From: Rhodocollybia butyracea
Taxonomy: Eukaryota; Basidiomycota; Agaricomycetes; Agaricales; Omphalotaceae
Reading direction: 5' to 3'
Assembly: GCA_015501585.1 (NCBI GenBank)
Contig: JADNRY010000129.1
Span: forward strand, 62,001-126,000
Length of the DNA: 64,000 bases
In this document: piece after piece, positions 20,524 through 31,031 of the stretch
How the letters are laid out: every line of letters begins with the position of its first letter
Numbering within the stretch: the first letter of the stretch is position 1
Translations under genes and position numbers: made by a program
Notes under the pieces: generated by a model
The model's database searches: none
What the model saw: only the letters and a program-made list of their open reading frames with translations
Told to the model about the DNA's origin: nothing

Positions 20524-22409
20524 TCACTGCTGACGGCATTCAGGTTCAGGAGCACCATAGCCCGTGTACATATCGTCGTCGTCGTCGTCTTCATCATCTT
20601 CCCAATCGTCGTCATCGTCCCCGTCGTGTATATTTTCACGCTGGTTTGCAAAGACATGATCAAAGAAGTCGTGACTAGCCGGAAAAGATTGCGAACGCAC
20701 GTCGATCTCCTCAAAGTCAGCCTCATCTACAATCTCTGGTTGGGGTTGCATTTCAGGCTTTTTCGGCGGAAGAAGTTTTTCCAGAGTCTGCAAATATCCA
20801 AGTAAGATTATAGAACGAGAGAATAGCACCGAAAGGCTTACCTGACGGTTAATTGATTGCAGCCATTCTTCAGTGGGCATTTCAATATCAAATAGAACAA
20901 AAAGGTCCCCTTTCTGGTCTGATCGTTTATAGATAGGCATTCCTTCTCCTCGGATGACGATACTTGCATCAGGCTGCAGGATTTTACCTGGCGGGGATGT
21001 TACTTTAATTCCGCGACCATCGAGATGGGTAAGCAAAATCCTCGAAAATCCTAATAGTGCTTCAGAAAGAGTAATCTTGATTTTGACAAGCAAATCGTTG
21101 CCAGTTCTCTCAAAAGATTCATGTGGGTGAACTTGCAACACGAACACCACGTCACCAGCCGATACGCCAGGCTGCAGCACCATCAGCATATAGAAAATTG
21201 CCGAGTGAAAAGTACTCACCTCTTCGTCACCAGCACCAGCCAACACAATCCTCTGATTATCAGTCATGCCTTTCTCAATAAAAATTTCCTGTCGTGTTTT
21301 TTCTTTGACAGTTGCAGAACCCTTGCACTTTTTACACCTGTCAGGGTCACTGGTAAACGACACCAGAAACGTCACACTTGTACACAACTGACCGGTCTTT
21401 TTCTCGCAGTTTTTCACCTTTACCATTACAGTCTGTGCACTTTTGAGGGGAAACTGATATTCGCCCACTAGCCATCTAGATCATAGTTAGACATGACGCA
21501 AGTAGAAACGTATTAGTTGACCAACATGACTTTTCACAAAGGTACGGCCGTTGCCCTCACACGTTGAGCATTGCTTGGGCTTCGCATTTCCTTTTGCTCC
21601 AGATCTGTTCGGTGTATGAGCTACAATAGTTGAGGAAAAAGCCCATGCGACTCACCCTTTGCATGTGGTGCACAAAATCTGCTTTTCCATGTTCATTTTC
21701 ACTGATTTTCCGTTGTACAAATCCTCCAGCGTCACTTCATGTTCAATGATAGAGTCATTTCGTTTTTTGAAAGAAGGTCCTCCTCCCATATCGAAGCCGA
21801 ATGAAAATCCGCCGCCGCCGCCACCAAAGAATTGTGCAAAAATATCATCCATGCCACGGCCTGCACCACCACCATGTAGACCGTCCATTCCAGATTCATC
21901 GTAGATAGCCCTTGAGTCCGGATCGTTTAAAATCTCGTACCTGGAAAGAAAATGGTGAGGATCATTAATGAATGAGAATGAACGACACGAACGCAGCAGC
22001 CATTTCTTGAAATTTTGTGGCCGCATTGGGATCATTAGGGTTCTACGCTTCAGAATTATTACCTCAAAAAATTGGACACAGACTTTGGACGCACTTTGTC
22101 CTACGGAATAAGCGCCAAGTGAGCATGAAAGCTAGAAGCAAGCTTGTTTACATACTGGGTGAATATCGCGAGCCTAGAGAACGTTAGAAGGCTCCAAAAG
22201 TAGAATGTAACAGCCTGCATACCTTCTTTCTGTACGCTTTCTTGATTTCCTCTATGAAAAGCGTTTGTCAAGAGTCCTACACGCAAAGTCTCGTCTAACA
22301 CACCTTCAGTAGCTCTAGGAGACACACCGAGCAGCTCGTACAGTTCAGTGTCGACCGGCACTAGAAATTATCAGCGAGAGACTTTGAGAATGAAGAAACA
22401 CGCCTTACT
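20524..22409 (-). CDS. Type I DnaJ/Hsp40 co-chaperone
   Basis: Coding exons: 22409 (the A of ATG), 22304-22360, 22223-22251, 22156-22173, 22095-22100, 21993-22042, 21656-21940, 21526-21604, 21393-21475, 21220-21337, 20842-21171, 20524-20787. They total 1320 nt, 439 aa. J domain (1-65): [35 protein letters not shown] Gly/Phe region follows. The four zinc-ribbon repeats are [24 protein letters not shown] and CKKCKGSA. The client-binding domain carries [11 protein letters not shown] and SPPGKIL. An Asp-rich tail ends CRQQ, a possible CaaX farnesyl site as in Ydj1-type proteins. It is a cytosolic Hsp70 partner. The start codon is split A|TG by a 48-nt intron. A 6-nt exon (GAC AAA) supplies the Asp of HPD. 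The long open frame through 21360-21468 reads through an intron and out of frame. Confidence 0.92.
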
Positions 22410-22767
22410 GAAGAACGAGTTTGAAAGGAAAGAGTAGCGCGCGTATGTCTTGCCGAGAGCTCTGATTTTTCGGATGACCGGTCCGTTAGCTAAATTTTAC
22501 TTTGCTTTTGAACCACGACGACGAAGAGGCCTACATAGGGTGAATATCTGTTGTTCTTTCTTCCTTTTATGATGTTTTTCAACTTATCTACATTGTCTGA
22601 TTTGTGACGACAATTCTTGTCCTGAACTTCGTTTCCGTTTCCCCCTCTTCGCGACATTGCTAACTAATTTTCTTTCCTTTCCAGGTTTTCCGAGTACATT
22701 TCTTTTTCCTCTTGGTTTTCGTTTTTCGCTCTGATGCACATGTACACCCGATACTTAGAATGCTATC
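22410..22767. promoter_or_regulatory. Divergent promoter between DnaJ and the rRNA methyltransferase
   Basis: About 360 bp separate the split DnaJ start from the ATG at 22768, so the two genes share one upstream region. It must also hold the untranslated part of DnaJ exon 1. No TATA box is obvious. Confidence 0.5.
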
Positions 22768-25100
22768 ATGAACTTCTACTTCTCCGCCGCTGAGATCCTT
22801 GACCGCCTGGATAACAAAAAAGGTTCTATAAAGGGTCTTATATCCACTGTCGCAGAGAAGGATAGAAAACGGACGTCCGCTCTCGTTATCCAGACTCTGA
22901 AATGTGAGAATTCCCTTGCGAAACGGACCGCCGGTTGTTAAAAAAGCTTGCTTGTAGACAAGCCTGTCCTGGTAGATGTAATTGAGCAAGCCAAGCTTTT
23001 AAAAGAGGAGCGCAAAAAGCTCTCTTCGTTGAATTTGGCCCTCGTTCTCGTTCATGATGTCCTGTTTTCGAACGGAATTCAAGCTGGAGACGGGCCTATT
23101 AAGCAAAGTATTCTTCGCCACAAAACTCGACTGCACAGCGAGTTACAGAAACTCAAAATTAAGCGTGGGGTCAAGTCTAACGAGGAACTTGCGCAGACAG
23201 GCGATATTCGAGCGGGTCAGCCTTCTTGTTTCTCATGGAAACTTTGGCTCAATATTCTATAGCCTTAATTCCCAGATATGTTCGCGTGAATACCACCCTA
23301 TGGTCAATCGACGATGCGGTCCAGTATTTTACATCCAATGGATTCATACTTAAGGATTCATATGATTCCTTGCAGTACGATACGATTTCTCTCTTCACAT
23401 CAACCCGTTTACTAACGCCCCACAGAACTTCGAAACAGGAGTTTTCCAAAGACGAACACATCCCGGCGTTGTTGTTATTCCATCCTCAAGTATCATTCCA
23501 AGATGAAGAAGCCTACAGAAACGGCAAAGTTATATTACAGGACAAAGCTTCATGCTTTCCCGCCGTGGTCCTTGATCCTCCTGCCTCTCCCGATGCGGTC
23601 GTGATAGATGCCACCTCCGCGCCGGGCAATAAAACATCGCATCTGAGCACACTCATGTGTAACTTGGGAACGGCATGTCATCATAACCTTACTCGAATAC
23701 CGAGCTCATCTTGGGATGTACATAGCTCTTCGCGTTTGAAAGGGACCGCAAAAGATTCTCAACACTGCAGACAATGCTAGCAAAGGCTAAGTGCAAGAAT
23801 GTGGAACCGGTGAATGCTGATTTTCTTACTGTGGATCCGTCGGACCCCAAGTATTCTCAAGTTACACATATGTATGTCATTTCACGACTTTGTCACCCAA
23901 TAGGCTGATAGGCGCTCTTCATAAGACTGCTGGATCCCTCCTGCAGTGGATCTGGCATCGTAAACCGCCTGGACTACCTTGTTGAATCTGGTGAGTCTCG
24001 AATGGTCTGTACTTGTGACTATTCTCTGAAGCTTGGGAATCAGAACAGGAAACTGAGTCGCTTCAGGAAGATCGCTTGAACAAACTCGCCGGCTTTCAAC
24101 TTATGATGATTAAACACGCAATGAAATGTTTGGCTGTCTATATTCTTAAGTGGTCTCGCGCTCATTTATCATACGATAGTCCCTTCAGTGAAACGAATAG
24201 TTTACTCGACCTGTTCTATCTACGCCATTGAAGACGAGCACGTCGTTCGTAGTGCGCTCAAATCCGACGAGGCTCTTTCTGCAAACTTTGAGCTCGCGCC
24301 TCCAAATGAAGTCTTACCACAATGGAAGCGTCGGGGTTATCCGAACGAGATGGACGACCCTAGTATGCTTATTTGCGATGTACAGTGCATCAGAATGTTT
24401 CTGACAATACCTTTATGTAGGTCATGCCATATCGATGGTTCGTTGTTTGCCTGGAGAGGACGCCACTAATGGATTTTTTGTGTCGTGTTTTGTGAGGAGA
24501 ACTTCTGACGGCGACCGTGTCAACGACCATCGAAAGCGAAAGCGCATGATGGAGGACGAGGATGAGGACAAGGAAAAGGATGACGAGGAAGTGGATCATG
24601 GTGCCGAACCAGTAGCTACAGAACCACGAAAGAAGAAGAAGAAAAAAATCAAGAAAAAGAAGAATGTAAAGGTAAAGGAACGCCACTACTACTATTCATA
24701 TCAGGTTCGCTCACTCTTCGTAGACCTAGATTTACGAATCCCATCGGTGCTAGTGCTTGTTGGATCTTTCTTGCGTATGTTCTTGCTTGGAGCTATGACC
24801 CGTTATGATCGCTATTTTCTACACCTTTTGTCTCAACGACACCGATCTGGCCGTATGAAGCGACGCTGCATGCCCCCTGTTGTGACTTTCCGGAAGGTGC
24901 GGTCTGGTTGTGAGTACAGCAGCGTCTTGTGTTATGCACTCCAGCTTTCTTTTATGTGCTGCCATCTCATTTATCCTTCTCAGAGTCCTTTCTTCATGCC
25001 ATTACTTGTGCATTGTCTAACTCGGAGGAGATCGGAAAGGACAATGAGGTTATGGTACGGATCATACTCTGAAGAGTTCGCTGTAACTGCCGATCTTTAG
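22768..25100 (+). CDS. RCM1/NSUN5-type 25S/28S rRNA cytosine-C5 methyltransferase
   Basis: Exons: 22768-22903, 22958-23215, 23263-23374, 23426-23673, 23727-23871, 23926-23990, 24032-24127, 24180-24362, 24421-25100 (1923 nt, in frame). The N-terminus MNFYFSAAEILDRLDNKKGSIKGLI matches the family start. The central motifs are PRYVRVNT, the SAM loop DATSAPGNKTSH (usual form DACAAPGNKTSH), LFAFERD, LLDPSCSGSG (motif IV Cys) and VYSTCSIYAIEDE (motif VI catalytic Cys). The end is GFFVSCFVRR plus a Lys-rich tail, consistent with a nucleolar enzyme. The intron 23674-23726 begins GC. The intron 23375-23425 (51 nt) has no stop and could be retained. The C-terminal ~130 aa after about 24705 do not look like the family, so the real 3' end is uncertain. 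Confidence 0.85.
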
Positions 25101-25930
25101 GCCTGCATTTCTGGGCATATGGACTACCGTCGCTCATCCAGATTCAGGGGAGCCATTTCCCCGAGTTGTTATACTACACCGCCTTTCGAAGACTTGACCT
25201 GTCCATGATAGTGTGAACCAGAAATACCTCTTGTAATGATCTCTCAATACAGAGCAGTCAACAACGGTTGAAACTACTATGGAAAGTTAGATCGGAATAG
25301 AACGTCTACGACAAACTGCGCGATGAACCCAAACAGTGATTGCTTGTCTCAACTGCAAGCGACGGTTACGAGATGCAATCGGATGCCCGGACCATGGAGC
25401 GGCGTAAAGCTCGCTTAACCTCGGTTGGTGCGGGAGCCTGCGGCAGACAACGTGTAAACATTGACTCTGCTACCTAAAGGGTCGTGGGAGTTGTGGTATT
25501 CTTGCCTTTTTTAGATCAAGATTTTGGCCCCAAAGGGTCAAAACACTTGTCGAGTTGGCCATATAATAATATTTTGAATAAGGCATCTATATATCATGAG
25601 GGCAATCATCGACGCCCATTGAGAGTTTTGTTGTTTTACCATGGACTCGTTGCTGGTACTGAGTACTGATGCATGATGATAAGAAGGACAGACCGTTTCA
25701 CGTGTACCAAAGTAACATTGGGCATTGTTATCATGAATGAAGCAGCTGGATTAGTTCAACAGTACTACAATAGCAGTGTTCGGTTACATAAGATTTGATG
25801 TACTTAAAAGGCAGATCATATATATTTCCTAAAACGGACGCGATCGAGGATTATAAACGCAAAATAAAGAGCAACAAACATTAAACGACGTAGTTTTTAC
25901 TCCTTTTTCTCAACTTATTCTTCCACCACC
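25101..25930. other. Intergenic
   Basis: No gene supported. The bZIP promoter lies at the right end. Confidence 0.5.
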
Positions 25931-26858
25931 ATGTCCTCGAAACGCGGCAGAAAAAGAAATGACAGTCTTCCCCCTAATCGTGCCAGAGACGTCCAAAGAG
26001 CATTTCGTGCTCGACGCGCTGCTCATCTTCAGGTCTGTGATTCTTTCTGCTGATCCTATGTGAAATAACTCGCACTCAAATCCAATTTCTGATTGATTTG
26101 TCCATCAGGCTCTAGAAGAAAGAGTCACTTCGCTCGAGGAGGAAAATGACTGTCTGAGACAAGCTCTCAATTTGCCACCAGCTAATCGTCCAGCCCTGGG
26201 TAAAGGCCCAACGGGCAAGGACAAACCAAGATCCTGCGAGTCGCCCAGTCTTGAAAAAACGCTATTGAAATCCAGCGATTCTTCGGATTCGCCTTCTTCA
26301 ACTCGCACCAGCTCCCTCTCTCCGCTGAACACAGCGGTCGCCCATAATGAAAATCCTTGGGATCAGGCAATTGTCATGAACGATAATTCTGATGTTCCAA
26401 GCTCGTCTAACTCTGTTCCATATCCCCTGCCATCCATGTCTATTCCGCCACCGTCGAAATCTGTCCCATACTTTCCGAGTTCATCCAGGAGCTTGTCGGG
26501 ATATCAGGATTATTCTCAGCAGTCAAACAGAGCAATCAGCAATAGCTATCCAGCTCCTAGTTTCTCTCATCAGCGCGAAGACCATCGTGCACAATACGCT
26601 TACTCTCCTGCACCGTACGACGGTTCGAACGCGCCACCGACAGCGTCGCTCAACCAGCATTTGCACCGCAATTCCCCTCTTCCCTTTACTCAAAGACGTT
26701 CTCTAGCCGAACCTCAAACGCCTTATGCTTACCTCTCCAATCCCATGCCCCTCCGTTTGCCTTCACCTCCACATCTGCAGGGCAACATCGGTGGTCATCA
26801 TTCCCAGTTACCTGCTTTGCGACAAATTTACGCAAATGGTCGTTCACAGATGTCATGA
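25931..26858 (+). CDS. bZIP transcription factor with atypical basic region
   Basis: Exons 25931-26032 and 26109-26858 (76-nt intron) give 283 aa. The ATG at 25931 follows an ACCACC context. Residues 1-60 are a bZIP: KRGRKR, NRARDVQRAFRARRAAHLQ, then heptad leucines in ALEERVTSLEEENDCLRQAL. The QRAFR core resembles fungal AP-1 (Yap) proteins. In ungapped register the normally invariant Asn of NRAAQRAFR is replaced by Ala (ARDVQRAFR), with an N-R two residues earlier. The rest is Ser/Pro/Tyr-rich and disordered, typical of a regulatory or activation region. No Cys-rich domain is seen, which argues against a classical redox Yap1. Target genes are unknown. Confidence 0.87.
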
Positions 26859-28640
26859 TATTTCCAACCTTTAATATTTTAGACCATAATTATCCTAATG
26901 ACCACACTTACGACGTCCGCAAAGACTTTTTGTATTGATAATCCTCCACAGCGCAGGCTACTGTGCTTGATATGTAGTAAAACCGTTCCGTCTCCTGTTT
27001 CGTGTGCATAAAGCTACCTCGTTGTCCATGACCCCAATATCCTGATTCGGTACTGAGACATCACCTTGCTCCGGCCCAAGCGCTTGGAATTCAGCAAAAG
27101 TTTCAGTTTGGAAGTATTTCCGTATTTCCGGGTATAAGCTAACTAGTAAGTAGACTTGGCGTGATTACCCCACTGATCTCGTTTCCGAATCATTATCATT
27201 GCCTCAAACTTGGAAGATAGGTTGAGGAGAATACAAGGAATACCTTTCCTAGAAAGCTTGAGCAAAAGAGCGCAACATGGGCCCGTCAAAGTCATATGCA
27301 ATCAATGTAGACACGAAGAGATAAGTATCATATGTTGATTTAAACCGCCACTGCGCTAACGACGTACCATCTCGTACCATCTAGCAAAGGAAGATGGCTA
27401 AAGCATCCTAGATCCAGACCTTTAGATCGACAGACAGCTTGGTAGTATCAGTATCAAAAGCGCACGAGTCGACACAATTATTCTCTTGTTCGGGTTGGAA
27501 AAGTCCAATCCTCCAGAGCTCCAACCCCGAGTATTACTGATTCTGCTAAGTACTTGAGCGACAGCAGACAGCAGCACACCAGTATGTAAACCGGGGCCTA
27601 TTTCTTTGTCGATGATAGATCAGAGAAAATTAAATCCACGCATCGAAGTTACCGTGGATGGCAGTGCTCATCGTCGCACCTTGAAAAAAGAGGGATCGTC
27701 ATGGACAGAAGTATCGATGTAAAGAAGAATCTTGTTGTAAAGGTACTGAACCAAAGGTGGCGCGGCAGAATCATGAGCCCTCAGCCGAACCTGGATCCAA
27801 GTCTATCCAAGTCCTCGCAAACGCACATACAAAGCTCCAAGTACTACGCAGCCACATCGAAAACAATCTATGACCGAGTCTAGCGCATTCAGGTATCAGG
27901 CGTGCTAAAATGGTACATAGACCGTGCCAATAATGGCGAGCAGGAGGGGTTGGTAAAAGACATACATACTGTACATGTAACATAGGGAAGTCTGGAGAAA
28001 TCAATTTGGACGAGATTACTGACAGAATTAAGAGTCAAGACCAGTGGACCACCGACCCCACTGGCAAATATCCCGCAATTCCCAAACGTGTTCCGAAAAA
28101 ATTCGGAGGCGTTGGGGGGTGGATGTCAATTTGTAAACTTGTAAGTTGTAAACATGGAAGATAGAACGATACCAGCTGTGATGTGATTGCGTAAAGTCTT
28201 CGGCTAATGCCGATGATGCCGATGATGCCGCTTCGGCGACCGGAACGTGATTCACATTCCTCCAGTGCCCTTAAACTCCTGTCGCGTTTCTCTGTGAACT
28301 GACTCGGACTCCTCTGTGGTACAAACTCAATACAACACTCTTTCCTCCATGCTGAGAAGACCGTGATGATTCCAAACTCGGAGAACCGACCCACGACCTT
28401 TTGGACTTTCTCGTTCTTGCAAAAGCAATAAATCAAAGTGGCACTGTTGATATTCAACAACCTTACGATACAACATAAAAGGTAAGATGGAAACTGAGTG
28501 TCTCGGAGATCAGCACCTCCAAAATCAATGTTATTATAAGGCTACATAGTAGCGAACCTCCCCTGGTCCTGACCCTGTACAAATAGCTTATAAGACACGA
28601 AGCAGAACCAAAAATCATTCACTGACTAGTAGATTGGACC
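26859..28640. other. Intergenic, low information
   Basis: No gene supported. A short GATGCC triplet repeat (about 28208-28232) is present. A stretch around 27290-27440 resembles 32495-32660 (GTCGTATGCAATCAAT-like start, CTAGATC-AGACCTTTA, ACGACAGACAGC), so the two share an old non-coding repeat. Confidence 0.45.
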
Positions 28641-28649
28641 AGCAATAGG

Positions 28650-29010
28650 ACGAAGGTATCTGTAAGAAATTTTAGGTGCCTCTGGACTTCCTACGATACT
28701 GTATACAGCCTCATTCTTGGAGCCATGGGTGTATGCGAGCCAGGTGGTGTCGGCACTTTCAGCCTTTGTGGTCGTACAGACGACTTCCAGTCGGAACTTA
28801 TCGCAGGGTTAGTATGTACTATATCGCAAAACCTTTAGGGAAGGTGACTGACCACGTCGCCGTTCTTCAACCAATCAACTTCACTAAGATCAAAAACAAT
28901 ATTCTTGACCCAAGCATGAAGCTGAATATCCCCTCAAGTACGTGCTTAGTGTCATCAGTGTATATAATCTCTTCCAGATGTATAGGCGGACCGCTTTACG
29001 ATAATCATAG
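28650..29010 (-). pseudogene. Detached fragment of the A/B repeat-module family
   Basis: The B-type part (about 28690-28830) reads DKFRLEVVCTTTKAESAD then SKNEAVY. It is preceded upstream by an A-type part (about 28843-28930) reading DIQLHAWVKNIVFDLSE and WLKNGDV, with the same GTCAG-type donor between them. The A part has a TGA just before DIQLHAW in the matching frame, and no CRQ start is found. It is a degraded module separated by ~500 bp from the main array. Confidence 0.6.
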
Positions 29011-29527
29011 ATTAAACAAAAAACAAAATAAACAAACATCAGCCTTCGCCTAGAACATCTGGCGCAATTTGACGTGAGGGTGGTCAGTGACGTGACTACG
29101 CATGTAAGGTTGGTTTCTCGTGACGATGCTTTCTGCAGCTCTCAATCGTGTTAACACATAAATCAGTAGTATAAAATAAAAAAACTATAGAACATATACC
29201 CATCTTCTTCAGGCGTTAAGAGTAATATGTAGATGATCTGCTTGTCTTTGCCTCAACAAGAAGAGTATGATAAACAGCTTTAGCTGAGCAAAATTAGGTT
29301 TTCACAACCGCCATAGTGTTTTGTCAGAAGACTTATAAGCGCAAATGGACACAAATGTAACGAGACACTGAAAATGACCAAAACTGTAGTTTAGCACTGC
29401 GCTAATGGCGTTAAATGTCACTGGCTGTGAGCCACTCACGTCAAATTGCCAGATTTCTAGGAACGTTCGTTTTTTTTTGTTTTTTTTTGTTTACGCTATG
29501 ATTACGGCGTTTATACATCTGGAACAA
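29011..29527. other. Intergenic inside the module cluster
   Basis: A/T-rich spacer with a poly-T/G stretch at about 29470-29490. The shared segments CTGGCGCAATTTGACGTGAG (29050) and TCACGTCAAATTGCCAGATT (29437) are inverted relative to each other over ~15 nt, which could be the ends of a ~400-bp insertion. No gene. Confidence 0.4.
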
Positions 29528-31031
29528 TTACAGTGTATACAGAGTAGATGTGGCAGTGAATGATCCGTTATTGAAAAGACTAATCTGGCGACACTGATGA
29601 CATTGGTTAGAGCAGGCGGAAAAAAAAACTAGTATTGCACGACGTACATTTCCAACGGGCGTTATTGGAACAACAATAGGACGAAGCTCCTTGAAATAAA
29701 TAGTAGGCGTGTTTGCGTCGCCTCCGACATTATATACAGCCTCATTCTTGGAGTTGTCAGTGTACATGAGCCAGGTCTCATCAGTACTTTCAGCCTTTGA
29801 GGTCGCACAGATAACTTTGATTTGGAACTTTTGCAGAGTCAGCATCTACTCTGTCGCACAAGACCTTTGTGAAGGAGACTAACCGTGTCGCCCTTCTTCA
29901 GCCCTTTAACCTTTGTGAGATCAAAGACACCTGTGCCTTTAGCGTGAATGTCAGGATCAAGTACATGGTTAATCCCAGTGTTTTCATTAATAGTGGAGAT
30001 GATGGAAATGAACGATCCGCTGTTGTAAACAGTAATCTGGCGACACTTAAGGCAATTGTTAGATGGTAGCTGAAAAAACAAGTGCTGCACGACGTACATC
30101 TCCAACGGGTGTTGGGTCTTCGATAGGGTGAACCTGCTTTAAATAAAATTGGGGCCAGTAGTATTCGCCTGCCGCAGTATATATAGCCTCATTCTTTGAG
30201 TCCTCAATGAACATAAGCGTCATCGTAGATGTTTCCGTGATCCTCGTGCCCTTCGTGCCCCTCATTCGGAAAGAAGGCTTTCAGTAGGAACTTATCGCAG
30301 AATCATTATCAACTCTACCACTTGAACACGTTTGGAAGGAGACTAACCTTGTCACGATTTTGCAGGTGAACAGATGGGTAGCTTTAAGATCAATGACGAT
30401 CTTGTCTCCAATCTTAAGGTCAGTCACGAGTGGTTGCCAATTCGCTGAGCTTTTATTGACTTGAATGTAGATGGTGGGAGTAGACGTTTCGGAACCCTTG
30501 TTGGAGATAGTAAGCTGGCGAACCTTTAAGGAATTGTTAGGACATAGCAGCGAAAACAACTATTAACAGCGTGCATTTGGAATACGACGGATCTCCTTGA
30601 AAGTGGTGGTAAAGTTGGGCACATCGCCTTCGACAACATACACGGCCTCATTCTCCGAGTCTTCGCTGAACGTGGTGGGGTCGATATAGTGATAGGTTTC
30701 TGGTATTGCCCCTCCATTCTTGACTTCAACTTGGGACTTATCGTATCGTAGAGTCAGCATCTACTGTACCACAAGACCTTCAGGAAGGAGACTAACTTTG
30801 TTGTTTTCCTTGGCCCACCAATCACCTGTGGTGAGATAAAAGTATTTATTCTGGGCCCCAGGCGTAAATTTCGTGGTCTGGGTGTTGCCCGCGCGAGATG
30901 TCGGGATTTATGGTGAAGATGAGAGGAACGAACGTTCCGTTACTGGAGACAACAAGTTGGCGACACTTTTGGAATTTGTTAGAAAATAGCGAAGATAGTG
31001 GTAATGCACGAGGTACAACTTTATCAGTCAT
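29528..31031 (-). pseudogene. Unrecognised protein built of alternating A/B modules, probably broken
   Basis: Exons: 31017-31031 (MTDKV), A1 30797-30965, B1 30575-30736, A2 30348-30523, B2 30097-30290, A3 29884-30045, B3 29648-29827, A4 29528-29593. Each A exon starts CRQ(L/I)xVxNxGxF and ends in a K-x-G-D/N-K type edge. Each B exon carries a VxVxxxTxA core followed by (S/D)xNEAVY and ends FKExRxI...GD/GN. The A-to-B and B-to-A introns are all ~51 nt and homologous, so the gene grew by two-exon duplication. A3, B3 and B1 keep frame. A1 (169 nt), A2 (176 nt) and B2 (194 nt) do not. A4 stops early after STLYTL. The B1-A2 intron begins GC. No signal peptide is apparent. I do not recognise the domain. 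Confidence 0.6.

Noticed and set aside
21360..21468. Continuous frame through the DnaJ zinc region suggesting a missing cysteine pair
   Set aside because: Wrong frame. With donor GTTGGT (21525) and exon start 21475, CTDCNGKG appears and all four repeats are present.
24706..25100. C-terminal 130 aa of the rRNA methyltransferase frame
   Set aside because: Kept in the coordinates but not trusted: composition is unlike the family, and an unrecognised intron near 24705 is likely.
29440..29500. CRISPR-like or simple repeat array
   Set aside because: Only T/G-rich low complexity and one inverted pair; no regular repeat-spacer pattern anywhere in this eukaryotic window.
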